DNA from: SVTX01 sp045660325
Lineage (GTDB): Bacteria > Bacillota > Clostridia > Oscillospirales > CAG-272
Direction: 5' to 3'
DNA: 64,000 nucleotides
NCBI GenBank assembly: GCA_045660325.1
Contig: JAZRDO010000015.1
Span: 57,783-121,782 of the forward strand
Position 1 is the stretch's first letter, and each line of letters opens with the position of its first letter. Positions 33,698 through 41,782 of the stretch are shown here, piece after piece. The notes beneath the pieces are model-generated. The model was not told where the DNA came from. It searched no databases and saw only the letters and a program-made list of their open reading frames with translations. A program made the translations under genes and the position numbers.

Positions 33698-33734
33698 TTA
33701 AGGAAGTTTAAGAATTTTTAAGAAATGGGTTAAG
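33698..33734 (-). promoter_or_regulatory. Phased CTTAA repeats upstream of YwaF paralogue 1
   Basis: Four copies of CTTAA (minus strand) start at intervals of 10, 10 and 12 bp (33698-33702, 33708-33712, 33718-33722, 33730-33734), just upstream of a TTGTAA-N16-TATAAT promoter. Direct repeats on one DNA face are typical of OmpR/PhoB-type response regulators. Confidence 0.55.
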
Positions 33735-33746
33735 ACATTAAAAAAG

Positions 33747-33771
33747 AAAACGGAAGCAACGCTTCCGTTTT
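33747..33771 (-). terminator. Terminator of YwaF paralogue 2
   Basis: AAAACGGAAGC / GCTTCCGTTTT stem between the two paralogues. The minus strand continues CTTTTTTAA. Confidence 0.8.
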
Positions 33772-33779
33772 ATTGTTTT

Positions 33780-34604
33780 TTATGCAGTCTTTTTGGACTT
33801 GGCTTTGTTGATTGCACGGCAAATTGCCTTTATGCCCATCGCAATAAGAAGGATCACACACGCCGCTGCCGAGAAGCCGAAAATGTAAATAAAGAGGCTC
33901 CAGGGGTAGGGAACGACTTTCTGAATGCTCGAGTAAACGGGAAGATGTCCTTCCTCGTAGGGGCTTATGTAGAAGAGATTGAAGTAGTGAGATTCTGTAA
34001 GTCCTACTCTGTGGCCGATCTCGTTGAGTATCATTGCGATACTAAGGCAGGTCGCAAATACGGGGATCGCCTTAAAGAGCGTCTTGAACTTTGCTTCAAC
34101 GTAGTTTGTGTAGTAAAGGAAAATACCGATAGTTATCATAGAGCCGTGGCAGATCATCGTCTGGACGTTGATGCCGATAGTTTCCGTGAAAACGTCGCCG
34201 GGGTATACCATTACCGCAGTTCCCGCAAATACCGCGAAGGTCGCAAGGAAAGAGCAAAGGAAGTTGTGGAATTTTCCGCGAGTCAGACCTGCAATAAGAC
34301 CTATCAGCATAGGAGTCGAGCAGAACTGCCAGGGGAATGAGCCCCAGGGGAAGCTGTATTTGATCTCGTCCTCATACGAGAAACCAAAGTTTATCATCTT
34401 GTATATCTCAAGAGTGATAACCAGAAGCGCGGTTATAAGCACAACGCGTCTTACGTTCTTGATAACACCCTTCTTATAAAGCACGCAGAGAAGAACTGCT
34501 ACGCCGATCGTGAGCGCCCAGAACAAAAGATGAAACCAACCGTAATCGGTGGGTCGCGTCATACTTGTATTGAGTATTTCTAAAACTTTTCTCCAAAATT
34601 CCAT
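33780..34604 (-). CDS. YwaF/TIGR02206-like integral membrane protein, paralogue 2
   Basis: A 274-residue paralogue of the neighbouring gene, with the same layout of about seven helices and the same conserved segments (PWQFCSTPMLIGLIAGLTRGK, INVQTMICHGSMITIGIFLYYTN). Identity between the two is high over the whole length, so this is a tandem duplication. The start is the ATG at 34604, because GGAG lies 7 bp upstream and the earlier ATG at 34616 overlaps that GGAG. Its own promoter is TTGTAA-N16-TATAAT, with two CTTAA repeats upstream. Confidence 0.82.
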   Translation of the reverse strand: MEFWRKVLEILNTSMTRPTDYGWFHLLFWALTIGVAVLLCVLYKKGVIKNVRRVVLITALLVITLEIYKMINFGFSYEDEIKYSFPWGSFPWQFCSTPMLIGLIAGLTRGKFHNFLCSFLATFAVFAGTAVMVYPGDVFTETIGINVQTMICHGSMITIGIFLYYTNYVEAKFKTLFKAIPVFATCLSIAMILNEIGHRVGLTESHYFNLFYISPYEEGHLPVYSSIQKVVPYPWSLFIYIFGFSAAACVILLIAMGIKAICRAINKAKSKKTA

Positions 34605-34687
34605 AATAATCTCCATAATACAATGTTTTTTGCCTTTGAGTAAATTATAGCACAATGGGAGAATATTACAATATTTCTCGGTGTTTT

Positions 34688-34702
34688 TTAAGAAAGTTTA
34701 AG
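34688..34702 (-). promoter_or_regulatory. CTTAA repeat pair upstream of YwaF paralogue 2
   Basis: Two CTTAA copies 10 bp apart, as in the first paralogue but about one helical turn further from the -35 box. Confidence 0.5.
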
Positions 34703-34724
34703 AAAAAACGCGAGATTTCCACAA

Positions 34725-34752
34725 AAAAGAGCCGACAAGGTCGGCTCTTTTT
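34725..34752 (-). terminator. Terminator of the rubredoxin gene
   Basis: AAAGAGCCGAC / GTCGGCTCTTT stem; the minus strand ends in a T-rich tract. Confidence 0.85.
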
Positions 34753-34763
34753 ATTTTTAATTA

Positions 34764-34919
34764 TTATTCAACTACCTCAAAAGCGTCCTTATCAAGACCG
34801 CAAACGGGGCATGTCCAATCCTCGGGGAGATCTTCCCAAGCTGTGCCGGGGAGAATGCCGTTTTCGGGATCACCGAGTTTAGGATCGTATTCATATGCGC
34901 AGGGGCAAACGTATTTCAT
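34764..34919 (-). CDS. Rubredoxin with a CXC first iron loop
   Basis: A 51-residue electron carrier with a mononuclear Fe(Cys)4 site. It has DPKLGDPENGILPGT and the second loop CPVCG of normal rubredoxins, but the first loop reads YVCPCAYEYDP (Cys5, Cys7), one residue shorter than the usual CX2C. The frame is unambiguous. It likely supplies electrons to the reverse rubrerythrin encoded next door or to other peroxide-scavenging enzymes. The product is below the length at which automatic callers are reliable. The following 210 bp (34920-35131) hold only hairpins. Confidence 0.88.
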   Translation of the reverse strand: MKYVCPCAYEYDPKLGDPENGILPGTAWEDLPEDWTCPVCGLDKDAFEVVE

Positions 34920-35131
34920 AGTAGTAATTCCTTTCGTGTTTTGATTTATTTTATTGTTGCCGTGGGAAATGGGGGTAAATTCACGGCAATGGGTAAATTT
35001 CTATTTTAATTGAATGGGGGGGTGGGGGCTTTGTGCCCCCCATTTGGTTTTGCAAAAAATTTTATATATTGGAAGATTTATTCAATAACGGGGAAGTCTT
35101 GCGAAAGACTCCCCCGTAATCTGCTTATAAA

Positions 35132-35677
35132 TTAACCGAAGTATCTTTCAAGAAGGCCTTCGAATGCCTTACCGTGTCTTGCTTCGTCGCGAGCCATTTC
35201 GTGAACTGTGTCGTGGATAGCGTCGAGGTTAAGCTGCTTTGCAAGCTTTGCAAGCTCGAACTTGCCGAGTGTTGCGCCGTTTTCAGCTTCAACTCTCATT
35301 TCAAGGTTCTTCTTTGTGGAATCAGTTACAACTTCACCGAGGAGCTCAGCGAACTTTGCTGCGTGCTCAGCTTCTTCGAATGCTGCCTTTTCCCAGTAAA
35401 GACCGATCTCAGGGTAGCCTTCTCTGTGAGCAACTCTTGCCATAGCGAGGTACATACCTACTTCTGTGCATTCGCCCATGAAGTTAGCGCGGAGACCTTC
35501 AATGATCTCTTCGGGAGCGCCCTGTGCTACGCCTACTACGTGCTCAGCAGCCCAAACTCTTTCTTCTTCCTTAACTTCGTTAAACTTGTTGGAAGGAACC
35601 TTACACTGGGGGCACTTTTCGGGAGCGGAATCACCCTCGTGAACGTAACCACATACAGAACAAACAAACTTTTTCAT
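35132..35677 (-). CDS. Reverse rubrerythrin (NADH peroxidase type)
   Basis: A 181-residue protein with its rubredoxin-like domain at the N-terminus (Cys6, Cys9, Cys22, Cys25) and a ferritin-like four-helix diiron domain behind it (GECTEVGMYLAM, FEEAEHAAKF, EMARDEARHG). This is the reversed order of classical rubrerythrin, as in the clostridial revRbr proteins that reduce H2O2 and O2 with electrons from NADH via rubredoxin. It is strongly expressed by codon use. A hairpin (35093-35119) follows the stop. The Rrf2-type regulator gene lies 45 bp upstream. Confidence 0.95.
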   Translation of the reverse strand: MKKFVCSVCGYVHEGDSAPEKCPQCKVPSNKFNEVKEEERVWAAEHVVGVAQGAPEEIIEGLRANFMGECTEVGMYLAMARVAHREGYPEIGLYWEKAAFEEAEHAAKFAELLGEVVTDSTKKNLEMRVEAENGATLGKFELAKLAKQLNLDAIHDTVHEMARDEARHGKAFEGLLERYFG

Positions 35678-35722
35678 AACTTAAATTCTCCTTTTAATGT
35701 ACATTTTTTAATTTTAATAATT

Positions 35723-36169
35723 TTAAATTTTATTTATAAAATCGACGATATCGGATGAGCTTATTTCTTCATTATTTATCATTCCGATAGTAATTGCGCC
35801 GAGATTATTTATTAGTTTTTTGTTGATCGCGCCGAAGGCGATATGCACCTTACAGCAGCTTTTTTTCGGATTTCTTGAGCAGTCGTAATCACATTCAAGG
35901 CACTTGGATATCATTGTTTCTCCGTCGATTGCCTCGATTATTTTGAGAACGCTTAACTCGTCTCCTTTCTTCGCCAGCTCGTAGCCGCCGTACGCGCCCT
36001 TGTATGAGCGAACGATCTGCGCCTCGCCGAGCTTTCTTAGAATTTTAAGAGCAAACTTTTGGGGAACACAAGCAATCTCGGAGATCGACGTAGCGCCCAT
36101 TTTCTCGCCCTTGCTGTCAAGCACGATACATATCCTCACAGCGTAATCGGCTTCTTGCGTTATTCTCAT
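35723..36169 (-). CDS. Rrf2 family transcriptional regulator with Fe-S cysteines
   Basis: A 148-residue winged-helix regulator of the Rrf2/IscR/NsrR family. The HTH lies at about 27-50 (SISEIACVPQKFALKILRKL). The cluster region CLECDYDC then SCC supplies Cys90, Cys93, Cys97, Cys105 and Cys106, consistent with an Fe-S sensor. The start is set at 36169 because GAGG lies 9 bp upstream; an earlier in-frame ATG (36220) sits at the predicted transcription start. It probably senses oxidative or iron stress and controls itself and the adjacent revRbr gene. Confidence 0.88.
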   Translation of the reverse strand: MRITQEADYAVRICIVLDSKGEKMGATSISEIACVPQKFALKILRKLGEAQIVRSYKGAYGGYELAKKGDELSVLKIIEAIDGETMISKCLECDYDCSRNPKKSCCKVHIAFGAINKKLINNLGAITIGMINNEEISSSDIVDFINKI

Positions 36170-36222
36170 AAGCTGGTGCCTCGCTTCGGGATTTTTAATG
36201 TCTACCTTTTTGGTACACATTG

Positions 36223-36251
36223 ATTATATCACACAAATTTTGAGTTGTCAA
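36223..36251 (-). promoter_or_regulatory. Promoter of the Rrf2 regulator gene
   Basis: On the minus strand TTGACA, 17 bp, TATAAT. Confidence 0.9.
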
Positions 36252-36351
36252 TACCTTTTTCGAAAAAAATTTTGATTTTTTGGAATTTTTTGGAGAAGTA
36301 TTTTTCGCGCCTTATATTCATATAAATTATATGTATAGGAATGGGGGAGTG

Positions 36352-39057
36352 ATGACAATAAACACTTTATTTCATAAGGAAAAAGCGGAATTTGAGGCAA
36401 AGGTGGACGCGCAGGGCCTCAACAGCGCGGAGGTAAGAGCATCGCGGGAAAAATACGGAGAAAATATACTTCCGCGCGCAAAAAGGGAAAAATTTATAAA
36501 AAAATTTTTTAAAAATCTCGGCGACCCGATAATAAGGATTTTGCTTGCAGCGTTGCTTATAAATATAATATTTATGTTCCGTGACGGCAATATTTTTGAG
36601 AGCGTCGGCATCGGCATTTCAGTGCTTCTTGCCACGTTTATTTCCACAATGTCGGAGTATAGCTCGGAGAGCGCGTTCTCCGAGCTTTCAAAATATGAAC
36701 ATCAAGAGGTCTGCCGCGTGCTGCGGGGAGGGAAGATTTGCGAGATAAATATTTCCGAGGTCGTTGTGGGAGATATTCTTCTTGTCTCTGCGGGCGAGCA
36801 GATCGCCGCCGACGGCAGAATCATTTCAGGTAAACTATCGCTTGATCAGTCCTCAATGACGGGGGAGAGCCGCGAGGTGGAGAAAATACCGTCTGAAAAT
36901 GTGAGTGACACCACACCTGCTGCCGAAAACTACGTTCATAGGGGGAGTCTTGTTGTTTCGGGCGAGGGAAGAATGCTTGTTACCGCGGTAGGAGAGAGCA
37001 GTATGCTCGGCAAAATCTCGCGAGAAATTCAAAGTGACACGCGAGAGAGCCCGTTGAAGATACGTCTTGCGAAGCTCGCAAAGCAAATAAGTATTATCGG
37101 TTACGTTGCGGCGGCTCTGGTCGGCTTCTTTTTTCTTTTTAATGAATTCGTGATCGATTCGGCATTTGATCCCGACATTATAAGATATAAGCTGACAAGC
37201 CTTGACTACGTCTTTAAAAATCTTCTTGAGGCGTTAACGCTCTCTCTCACAATTATTGTCGTAGCCGTGCCCGAGGGCTTGCCTATGATGATAGCGGTCG
37301 TGCTTTCCTCGAACGTCAAGAAAATGGTCAGGGACAACGTGCTTGTCAAAAAGCCAGTAGGTATCGAGGCGGCGGGCAGTATGAATATACTGTTTTGCGA
37401 TAAGACGGGAACGCTTACCGAGGGCAAGCTTTCGGTTGAGAGCATATACGTTTGCGGCACGGATGCGGCCCTTGGAGTCAAAGACCTTTCGCCCGTTATG
37501 GCGGAGCATTATTTTCTCGGCGCGAGCTTTAATACGTCGTCGAGCATTGGTAAAAATACGGACGGAGAAATGTCTGCCATAGGCGGCAACGCTACCGACC
37601 GCGCACTTCTGACGGATGCTTCGGGGATAAAAATGGATATAAAGGACACCGTTGCGGTTTTTAAAATGCCGTTTTCGAGTGAGAAAAAGTATTCCTTTTG
37701 CAAAATTCGTCGCGGCGGCAGGGAGGTTATTTACGTAAAGGGAGCGGCTGAAATATTGAAGGGGAAGATCTCAGGGCAGCTTGATAAAAACGGTCTGCCC
37801 GAAGCGTTTGACCGAGCCGAGCTTGACGAAAGGATATACGGTATCACCGCTCAAGGCAAGCGAGCCATCATAATCGGTATTTGCGACGGGAAATATTCGT
37901 ATGAGGAAATGGAGCGCGGGAGCTTTAATATGAAGCTTCTATTTACCGTTACCCTGCACGATAAGATACGCGCCGAGGCGCGCACCTCGGTTGAGCGTCT
38001 CTTACGCGCGGGGGTCGGATGTGTAATGATAACGGGAGACAGTCGCGACACCGCGCGGAGCATTGCTAGTCAGTGCGGCATTATTAATAAGGATAGAAAT
38101 ATAGTTCTTGAAAGCTCCAAGATGGCGGCGTTGTCGGATATGGAGTTAAGTGAAATTTTGCCGCGTCTTGCGGTCGTAGCGCGAGCGCTTCCGACTGATA
38201 AAAGCCGCCTTGTGAGAATTGCGGAGAGCCTTGATCTTGTCTGCGGTATGACGGGCGACGGCATCAATGACGCGCCTGCGCTCCGCTTGGCTGACGTGGG
38301 CTTTGCTATGGGGGACGGCACGCAGGTAGCAAAGGATGCGGGGGATATCATTATCCTTGATAACAACTTAAAATCAATCGTCAGCGCGGTCAAGTACGGC
38401 AGGAACATCTTCAAGAGCATTCGTAAATTCATAACTCTCCAGCTTATGATGAATTTTTGCGCGGTCGGTGTATGCTTGCTATGTCCCTTGCTTAAGATCG
38501 ACAATCCCGTAACCGTGGTGCAGATGCTATGGATAAATATAATTATGGACACCTTAGGCGGCCTTGCCTTTGCGGGCGAGTGGGCGAGGGAATCTATTAT
38601 GACCGAGGCACCCAAGAGGCGAGATGAGAGAATTCTTAACGGTTATATGATAAACGAGATACTTATAACGGGAGGCTATACGGTCTTTTTGTGTATCTGG
38701 TTTTTGAAGAGTCCCGATATTACGAGCCTTTTCCGTTATTCGCCTGATAACATTTATCTTATGACCGCGTTTTTTGCGCTGTTTATTTTCATAGCGGTGA
38801 TAAACTGCTTTGGCGCGCGCGTGGATAGATTGAAGCTCTTTTCGGGGCTTTCAAAAAATCGCGGATTTATTTTAATTATGGCGTTGATTCTCATAATCCA
38901 GATCGCATTTATCTACGTTGGCGGCAGTGTGCTTCGCACAGCTCCCCTGACACCTCACGAGCTTATGATAACGTCTCTTATCGCGCTCTCGGTAATTCCC
39001 GCCGAGCTTATAAGAAAGATTATCTGGAGACTTGTTTTTGGAAAGAAAGGATATTGA
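36352..39057 (+). CDS. Calcium-translocating P-type ATPase (PMCA/SERCA-like)
   Basis: A 901-residue P2-type ATPase exporting Ca2+. The actuator loop is TGESREV, the phosphorylation site is CDKTGTLTEGK (Asp350), and the hinge is MTGDGINDAPALRLADVGFAMG. The helix-4 site has VAVPEGLPM, and helix 6 has NIIMDTLGGLAFA, both matching Ca2+-ATPases. The ATG at 36352 is about 11 bp after AGGA; a GTG one codon earlier is possible. It is divergent from the Rrf2 gene and probably independent of it. Confidence 0.93.
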   Translation: MTINTLFHKEKAEFEAKVDAQGLNSAEVRASREKYGENILPRAKREKFIKKFFKNLGDPIIRILLAALLINIIFMFRDGNIFESVGIGISVLLATFISTMSEYSSESAFSELSKYEHQEVCRVLRGGKICEINISEVVVGDILLVSAGEQIAADGRIISGKLSLDQSSMTGESREVEKIPSENVSDTTPAAENYVHRGSLVVSGEGRMLVTAVGESSMLGKISREIQSDTRESPLKIRLAKLAKQISIIGYVAAALVGFFFLFNEFVIDSAFDPDIIRYKLTSLDYVFKNLLEALTLSLTIIVVAVPEGLPMMIAVVLSSNVKKMVRDNVLVKKPVGIEAAGSMNILFCDKTGTLTEGKLSVESIYVCGTDAALGVKDLSPVMAEHYFLGASFNTSSSIGKNTDGEMSAIGGNATDRALLTDASGIKMDIKDTVAVFKMPFSSEKKYSFCKIRRGGREVIYVKGAAEILKGKISGQLDKNGLPEAFDRAELDERIYGITAQGKRAIIIGICDGKYSYEEMERGSFNMKLLFTVTLHDKIRAEARTSVERLLRAGVGCVMITGDSRDTARSIASQCGIINKDRNIVLESSKMAALSDMELSEILPRLAVVARALPTDKSRLVRIAESLDLVCGMTGDGINDAPALRLADVGFAMGDGTQVAKDAGDIIILDNNLKSIVSAVKYGRNIFKSIRKFITLQLMMNFCAVGVCLLCPLLKIDNPVTVVQMLWINIIMDTLGGLAFAGEWARESIMTEAPKRRDERILNGYMINEILITGGYTVFLCIWFLKSPDITSLFRYSPDNIYLMTAFFALFIFIAVINCFGARVDRLKLFSGLSKNRGFILIMALILIIQIAFIYVGGSVLRTAPLTPHELMITSLIALSVIPAELIRKIIWRLVFGKKGY

Positions 39058-39122
39058 TTATTGCGGCTCCCCGAAATTTCGGCGAGCCATATTATATATA
39101 ATAATATATAAATATATATCTA

Positions 39123-39151
39123 TTGACAAAACACTTGATTTTTGATAAAAT
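39123..39151 (+). promoter_or_regulatory. Promoter of the HD-hydrolase/deoD/cdd operon
   Basis: TTGACA, 17 bp, TAAAAT. Confidence 0.85.
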
Positions 39152-39192
39152 ATAAGTATAAAATGGAGTACTGTACGATGGAGGTATTTTCC

Positions 39193-39789
39193 GTGAATAT
39201 GATGAGCAACAGAGAAAGATTTATTGAGATTTTTAAAAGCAAGATCAAGAGAGAAGGAGCGGACAAGCTGCTTTCTTACCTTATGAGCGAGGGCTGTGAT
39301 TTCTTTACAGCGCCCGCGTCCACGAAGTTCCACGGCAACTACGAGGGCGGTCTTCTTGAGCATAGCTTGAACGTTTACGATTGCCTTTGCGACATTATGA
39401 AGCGCCCGAGAATCAAAGAGGTCTATGGCATTGAATACAACGAGGAGAGCATTGCGATCGCCGCTCTTCTTCACGACGTATGCAAGACCAATTTCTATAA
39501 GGTAAGCTTCCGCAACGTAAAGAATGCCGAGGGCAAGTGGGAGAGCGTACCCTTCTACACGATAGAGGACAACCTTCCTTACGGACACGGCGAGAAGAGT
39601 GTGTATATAGTGTCAGGATATATGAGACTTACGCGCGATGAAGCGTTTGCTATCCGTTATCATATGGGCTTTTCCGACACCGACAAGATCGGCGACGTAG
39701 GCAAGGCTATGGAAATGTTCCCCTTGGCGTTTTTCCTCAACTGCGCGGACTCCGAGGCGGCGTACTATATGGAAGAAACAATAAAGTAA
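39193..39789 (+). CDS. HD-domain phosphohydrolase
   Basis: A 198-residue HD-superfamily protein. Metal ligands are visible in LLEHSLNVYD (His) and AALLHDVCKTNFY (His-Asp), and the later YHMGF and NCADS segments fit the rest of the site. GTG at 39193 is taken as the start because GGAGG lies 8 bp upstream; the ATG two codons later is 14 bp away. The position ahead of deoD and cdd suggests a nucleotide or nucleoside salvage role, but the substrate is unknown. Confidence 0.8.
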   Translation: MNMMSNRERFIEIFKSKIKREGADKLLSYLMSEGCDFFTAPASTKFHGNYEGGLLEHSLNVYDCLCDIMKRPRIKEVYGIEYNEESIAIAALLHDVCKTNFYKVSFRNVKNAEGKWESVPFYTIEDNLPYGHGEKSVYIVSGYMRLTRDEAFAIRYHMGFSDTDKIGDVGKAMEMFPLAFFLNCADSEAAYYMEETIK

Positions 39790-39823
39790 TTAAAATTTTA
39801 AAATACAGATTGGAGAAAAAATT

Positions 39824-40543
39824 ATGGCAACACCTCACAACATTGCAAAACCCGAGGATATAGCAAAGACGGTCCTTATGCCCGGAGACCCTCTCCGTTC
39901 AAAGTTTATTGCGGACAACTTCCTTGAAAACCCCGTGCTTTTCAACAACGTGCGCGGCATTCAGGGCTACACAGGTATGTATAAGGGAACTCGCGTTTCC
40001 GTTATGGCGAGCGGTATGGGTATGCCCTCTATGGGTATTTACTCTTACGAGCTTTTCAACTTCTTTGGCGTTGAAAATATCATCAGAATCGGCTCTATCG
40101 GCGGTATGAGAGAGGATATTAAGGTTCGTGATATTGTTATAGGTATGGGTGCTTGCTCGGATTCCAACTACGACCAGCAGTTTATGCTCCCCGGAAAATT
40201 CGCTCCCATTGCCGACTACACTCTTCTTTCCACAGCGGTTGAGGAGGCTAAGAAGCTTGGCGCAACCTTCCACGTAGGTAACGTGCTTTCCTCCGACGTG
40301 TTCTATGACGACTCAGGTGAGCAGAACAAGAGATGGCACAGAATGGGCGTTCTTGGTTGTGAAATGGAGGCTGCGGCTCTTTATATGAATGCTGCAAGAG
40401 CGGGCAAGAGAGGTCTTGCTATCTGCACAGTTTCCAACAACCTTGTAACAGGCGAGCAGATCTCCGCTAACGATATTCAGACAACATTTACTGAAATGAT
40501 GGAAGTAGCGCTCAACACAGCAGTTGCTATGGACAAGCTTTAA
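39824..40543 (+). CDS. deoD: Purine-nucleoside phosphorylase, DeoD type
   Basis: A 239-residue hexameric phosphorylase releasing purine bases from (deoxy)ribonucleosides. It has the start MATPHNIAK, phosphate-site VLMPGDPLRSKFIA, RIGSIGGM, and the purine loop EMEAAALYM. The terminal TVSNNLVTGE is conserved. TTGGAGAAA precedes the ATG. cdd follows 9 bp downstream, giving a salvage operon. Confidence 0.97.
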   Translation: MATPHNIAKPEDIAKTVLMPGDPLRSKFIADNFLENPVLFNNVRGIQGYTGMYKGTRVSVMASGMGMPSMGIYSYELFNFFGVENIIRIGSIGGMREDIKVRDIVIGMGACSDSNYDQQFMLPGKFAPIADYTLLSTAVEEAKKLGATFHVGNVLSSDVFYDDSGEQNKRWHRMGVLGCEMEAAALYMNAARAGKRGLAICTVSNNLVTGEQISANDIQTTFTEMMEVALNTAVAMDKL

Positions 40544-40552
40544 TTTGAAGAT

Positions 40553-40966
40553 ATGAAGGATTTTGATAGAAAGAATTTGGTTGAGCTTGCCGCCCAGGCA
40601 TCAAAAAATTCGTATTCTCCTTATTCAAAATTTTGCGTTGGCGCGGCGCTTCTTTGCTCCGACGGAGAAATAATTCTCGGCACTAACGTGGAAAACGCAT
40701 CCTACGGCGGAACTATTTGCGCCGAGAGAACGGCATTTTGCACCGCTATTGCGAAGGGAAAGCGCTCCTTTGACGCTATCGCCATCATCGGTCATAGACG
40801 CGACGAGGAAAATATGGATTTCTGCTCCCCCTGCGGCATCTGCCGAGAGTTTATGAGCGAGCTCGTTTCAAAGGATTTTCTCGTTCTTCTCTATGACGGA
40901 CACGAGATCCGCGAGTATACTATGGACGAGATATTACCCTTAGCCTTTGACAAGGGTCTTATTTAA
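40553..40966 (+). CDS. cdd: Cytidine deaminase
   Basis: A 137-residue zinc enzyme converting cytidine and deoxycytidine to the uridine forms. Motifs are NVENASYGGTICAERTA (with the catalytic Glu) and PCGICREF (two zinc Cys). It sits directly after deoD and completes the nucleoside salvage operon. The upstream match to a ribosome binding site (TTTGAAG) is modest, so coupling to deoD is likely. Confidence 0.97.
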   Translation: MKDFDRKNLVELAAQASKNSYSPYSKFCVGAALLCSDGEIILGTNVENASYGGTICAERTAFCTAIAKGKRSFDAIAIIGHRRDEENMDFCSPCGICREFMSELVSKDFLVLLYDGHEIREYTMDEILPLAFDKGLI

Positions 40967-40973
40967 GAAAAAA

Positions 40974-40999
40974 GCGGGCGACCGTAACGGTCGCCCACA
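40974..40999 (-). terminator. Terminator of the DUF6472 gene
   Basis: Stem GGGCGACCG / CGGTCGCCC. The T run (TTTTTT) follows on the minus strand only. Confidence 0.85.
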
Positions 41000-41005
41000 T
41001 GAAAA

Positions 41006-41197
41006 TTAATTTTGCTTTTGTACGCTCTTATATTCGTCGTAGAATCTGTAATAAGGACAGCTTCTTGTATTTCCGCCGAGGAAATCGAGCATTTCGTCCT
41101 CGTCGAGAGAGACCGTGCAAACGTTTTCACCGTATTCCTCGTCGTAGTCGAAGAATTCACAGCTCTCGCAGTTGGTTGTATTTTTAGCTTTCGACAT
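41006..41197 (-). CDS. DUF6472 family small cysteine-rich protein
   Basis: A 63-residue protein, MSKAKNTTNCESCEFFDYDEE onward, with CX2C near the start and later single cysteines (NVCTVSLDEDEM, SCPYYRFYDEY). The Cys pattern and the LDEDEM / CPYYRF words match a widespread small clostridial family annotated DUF6472, presumed metal-binding, with no known role. GAGGTG precedes the ATG at 41197. It has its own promoter and terminator. Confidence 0.85.
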   Translation of the reverse strand: MSKAKNTTNCESCEFFDYDEEYGENVCTVSLDEDEMLDFLGGNTRSCPYYRFYDEYKSVQKQN

Positions 41198-41227
41198 AAT
41201 GCACCTCGAATAATGATCTATACTTGA

Positions 41228-41256
41228 ATTATACCAAAAAATCTTCAACAAGTCAA
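41228..41256 (-). promoter_or_regulatory. Promoter of the DUF6472 gene
   Basis: On the minus strand TTGACT, 17 bp, TATAAT. Confidence 0.88.
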
Positions 41257-41275
41257 GAAAAAGGAGGAGTAAAAT

Positions 41276-41782
41276 ATGAAAAAACAAAAATTGAATATTT
41301 TGCGCCTTGTTTTCTTTTCGTGTATCTTATGCGCGGCATCGGTTGCGATATTTTCGGTATCAGCTCCCTTATTCGAGAGGCTTGCAAGGATCATAGGCGC
41401 GTCGGATGCGACGACTAAAAACGCGCATTGGTTAATAAATCAAGCGCAAAATCTCACGCTTTTGCCCGTGTTGGCAATACTTTGCGGACTGTTTAGTAAA
41501 AGAGGACAGTCGGCGGATGTGATGGCGGTGTATCATAGAGAAAAGAAGATTTCTCTTGTTATCCTGCTTGTATTTTTGTATTTTGTATTCCTTCCGTATT
41601 ACGTCTCGCAAAACACGGCTGGAAATATTGACGTCTTTGAAGCGGTAGCGGATAAGGCGGTTTGGTTTGCCTCACAGTTTATTTTCATTCTTGCGCTTAT
41701 TATGTATCAGGCGGACAGGGAAAATAAGCTTTTGGAGGAAGCAAGTAAGACGGCGGAGGTGGAAAATGAAGAACAGATCTAA
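41276..41782 (+). CDS. Hypothetical small integral membrane protein
   Basis: A 168-residue protein that I do not recognise. It has about four predicted membrane segments (around 8-28, 56-74, 90-109 and 128-145) and an acidic cytosolic C-terminus (EEASKTAEVENEEQI). AAAGGAGGAG precedes the ATG. Its last 17 bp overlap the start of the LRR lipoprotein gene, so the two are translationally coupled and perhaps act together at the envelope. Confidence 0.7.
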   Translation: MKKQKLNILRLVFFSCILCAASVAIFSVSAPLFERLARIIGASDATTKNAHWLINQAQNLTLLPVLAILCGLFSKRGQSADVMAVYHREKKISLVILLVFLYFVFLPYYVSQNTAGNIDVFEAVADKAVWFASQFIFILALIMYQADRENKLLEEASKTAEVENEEQI

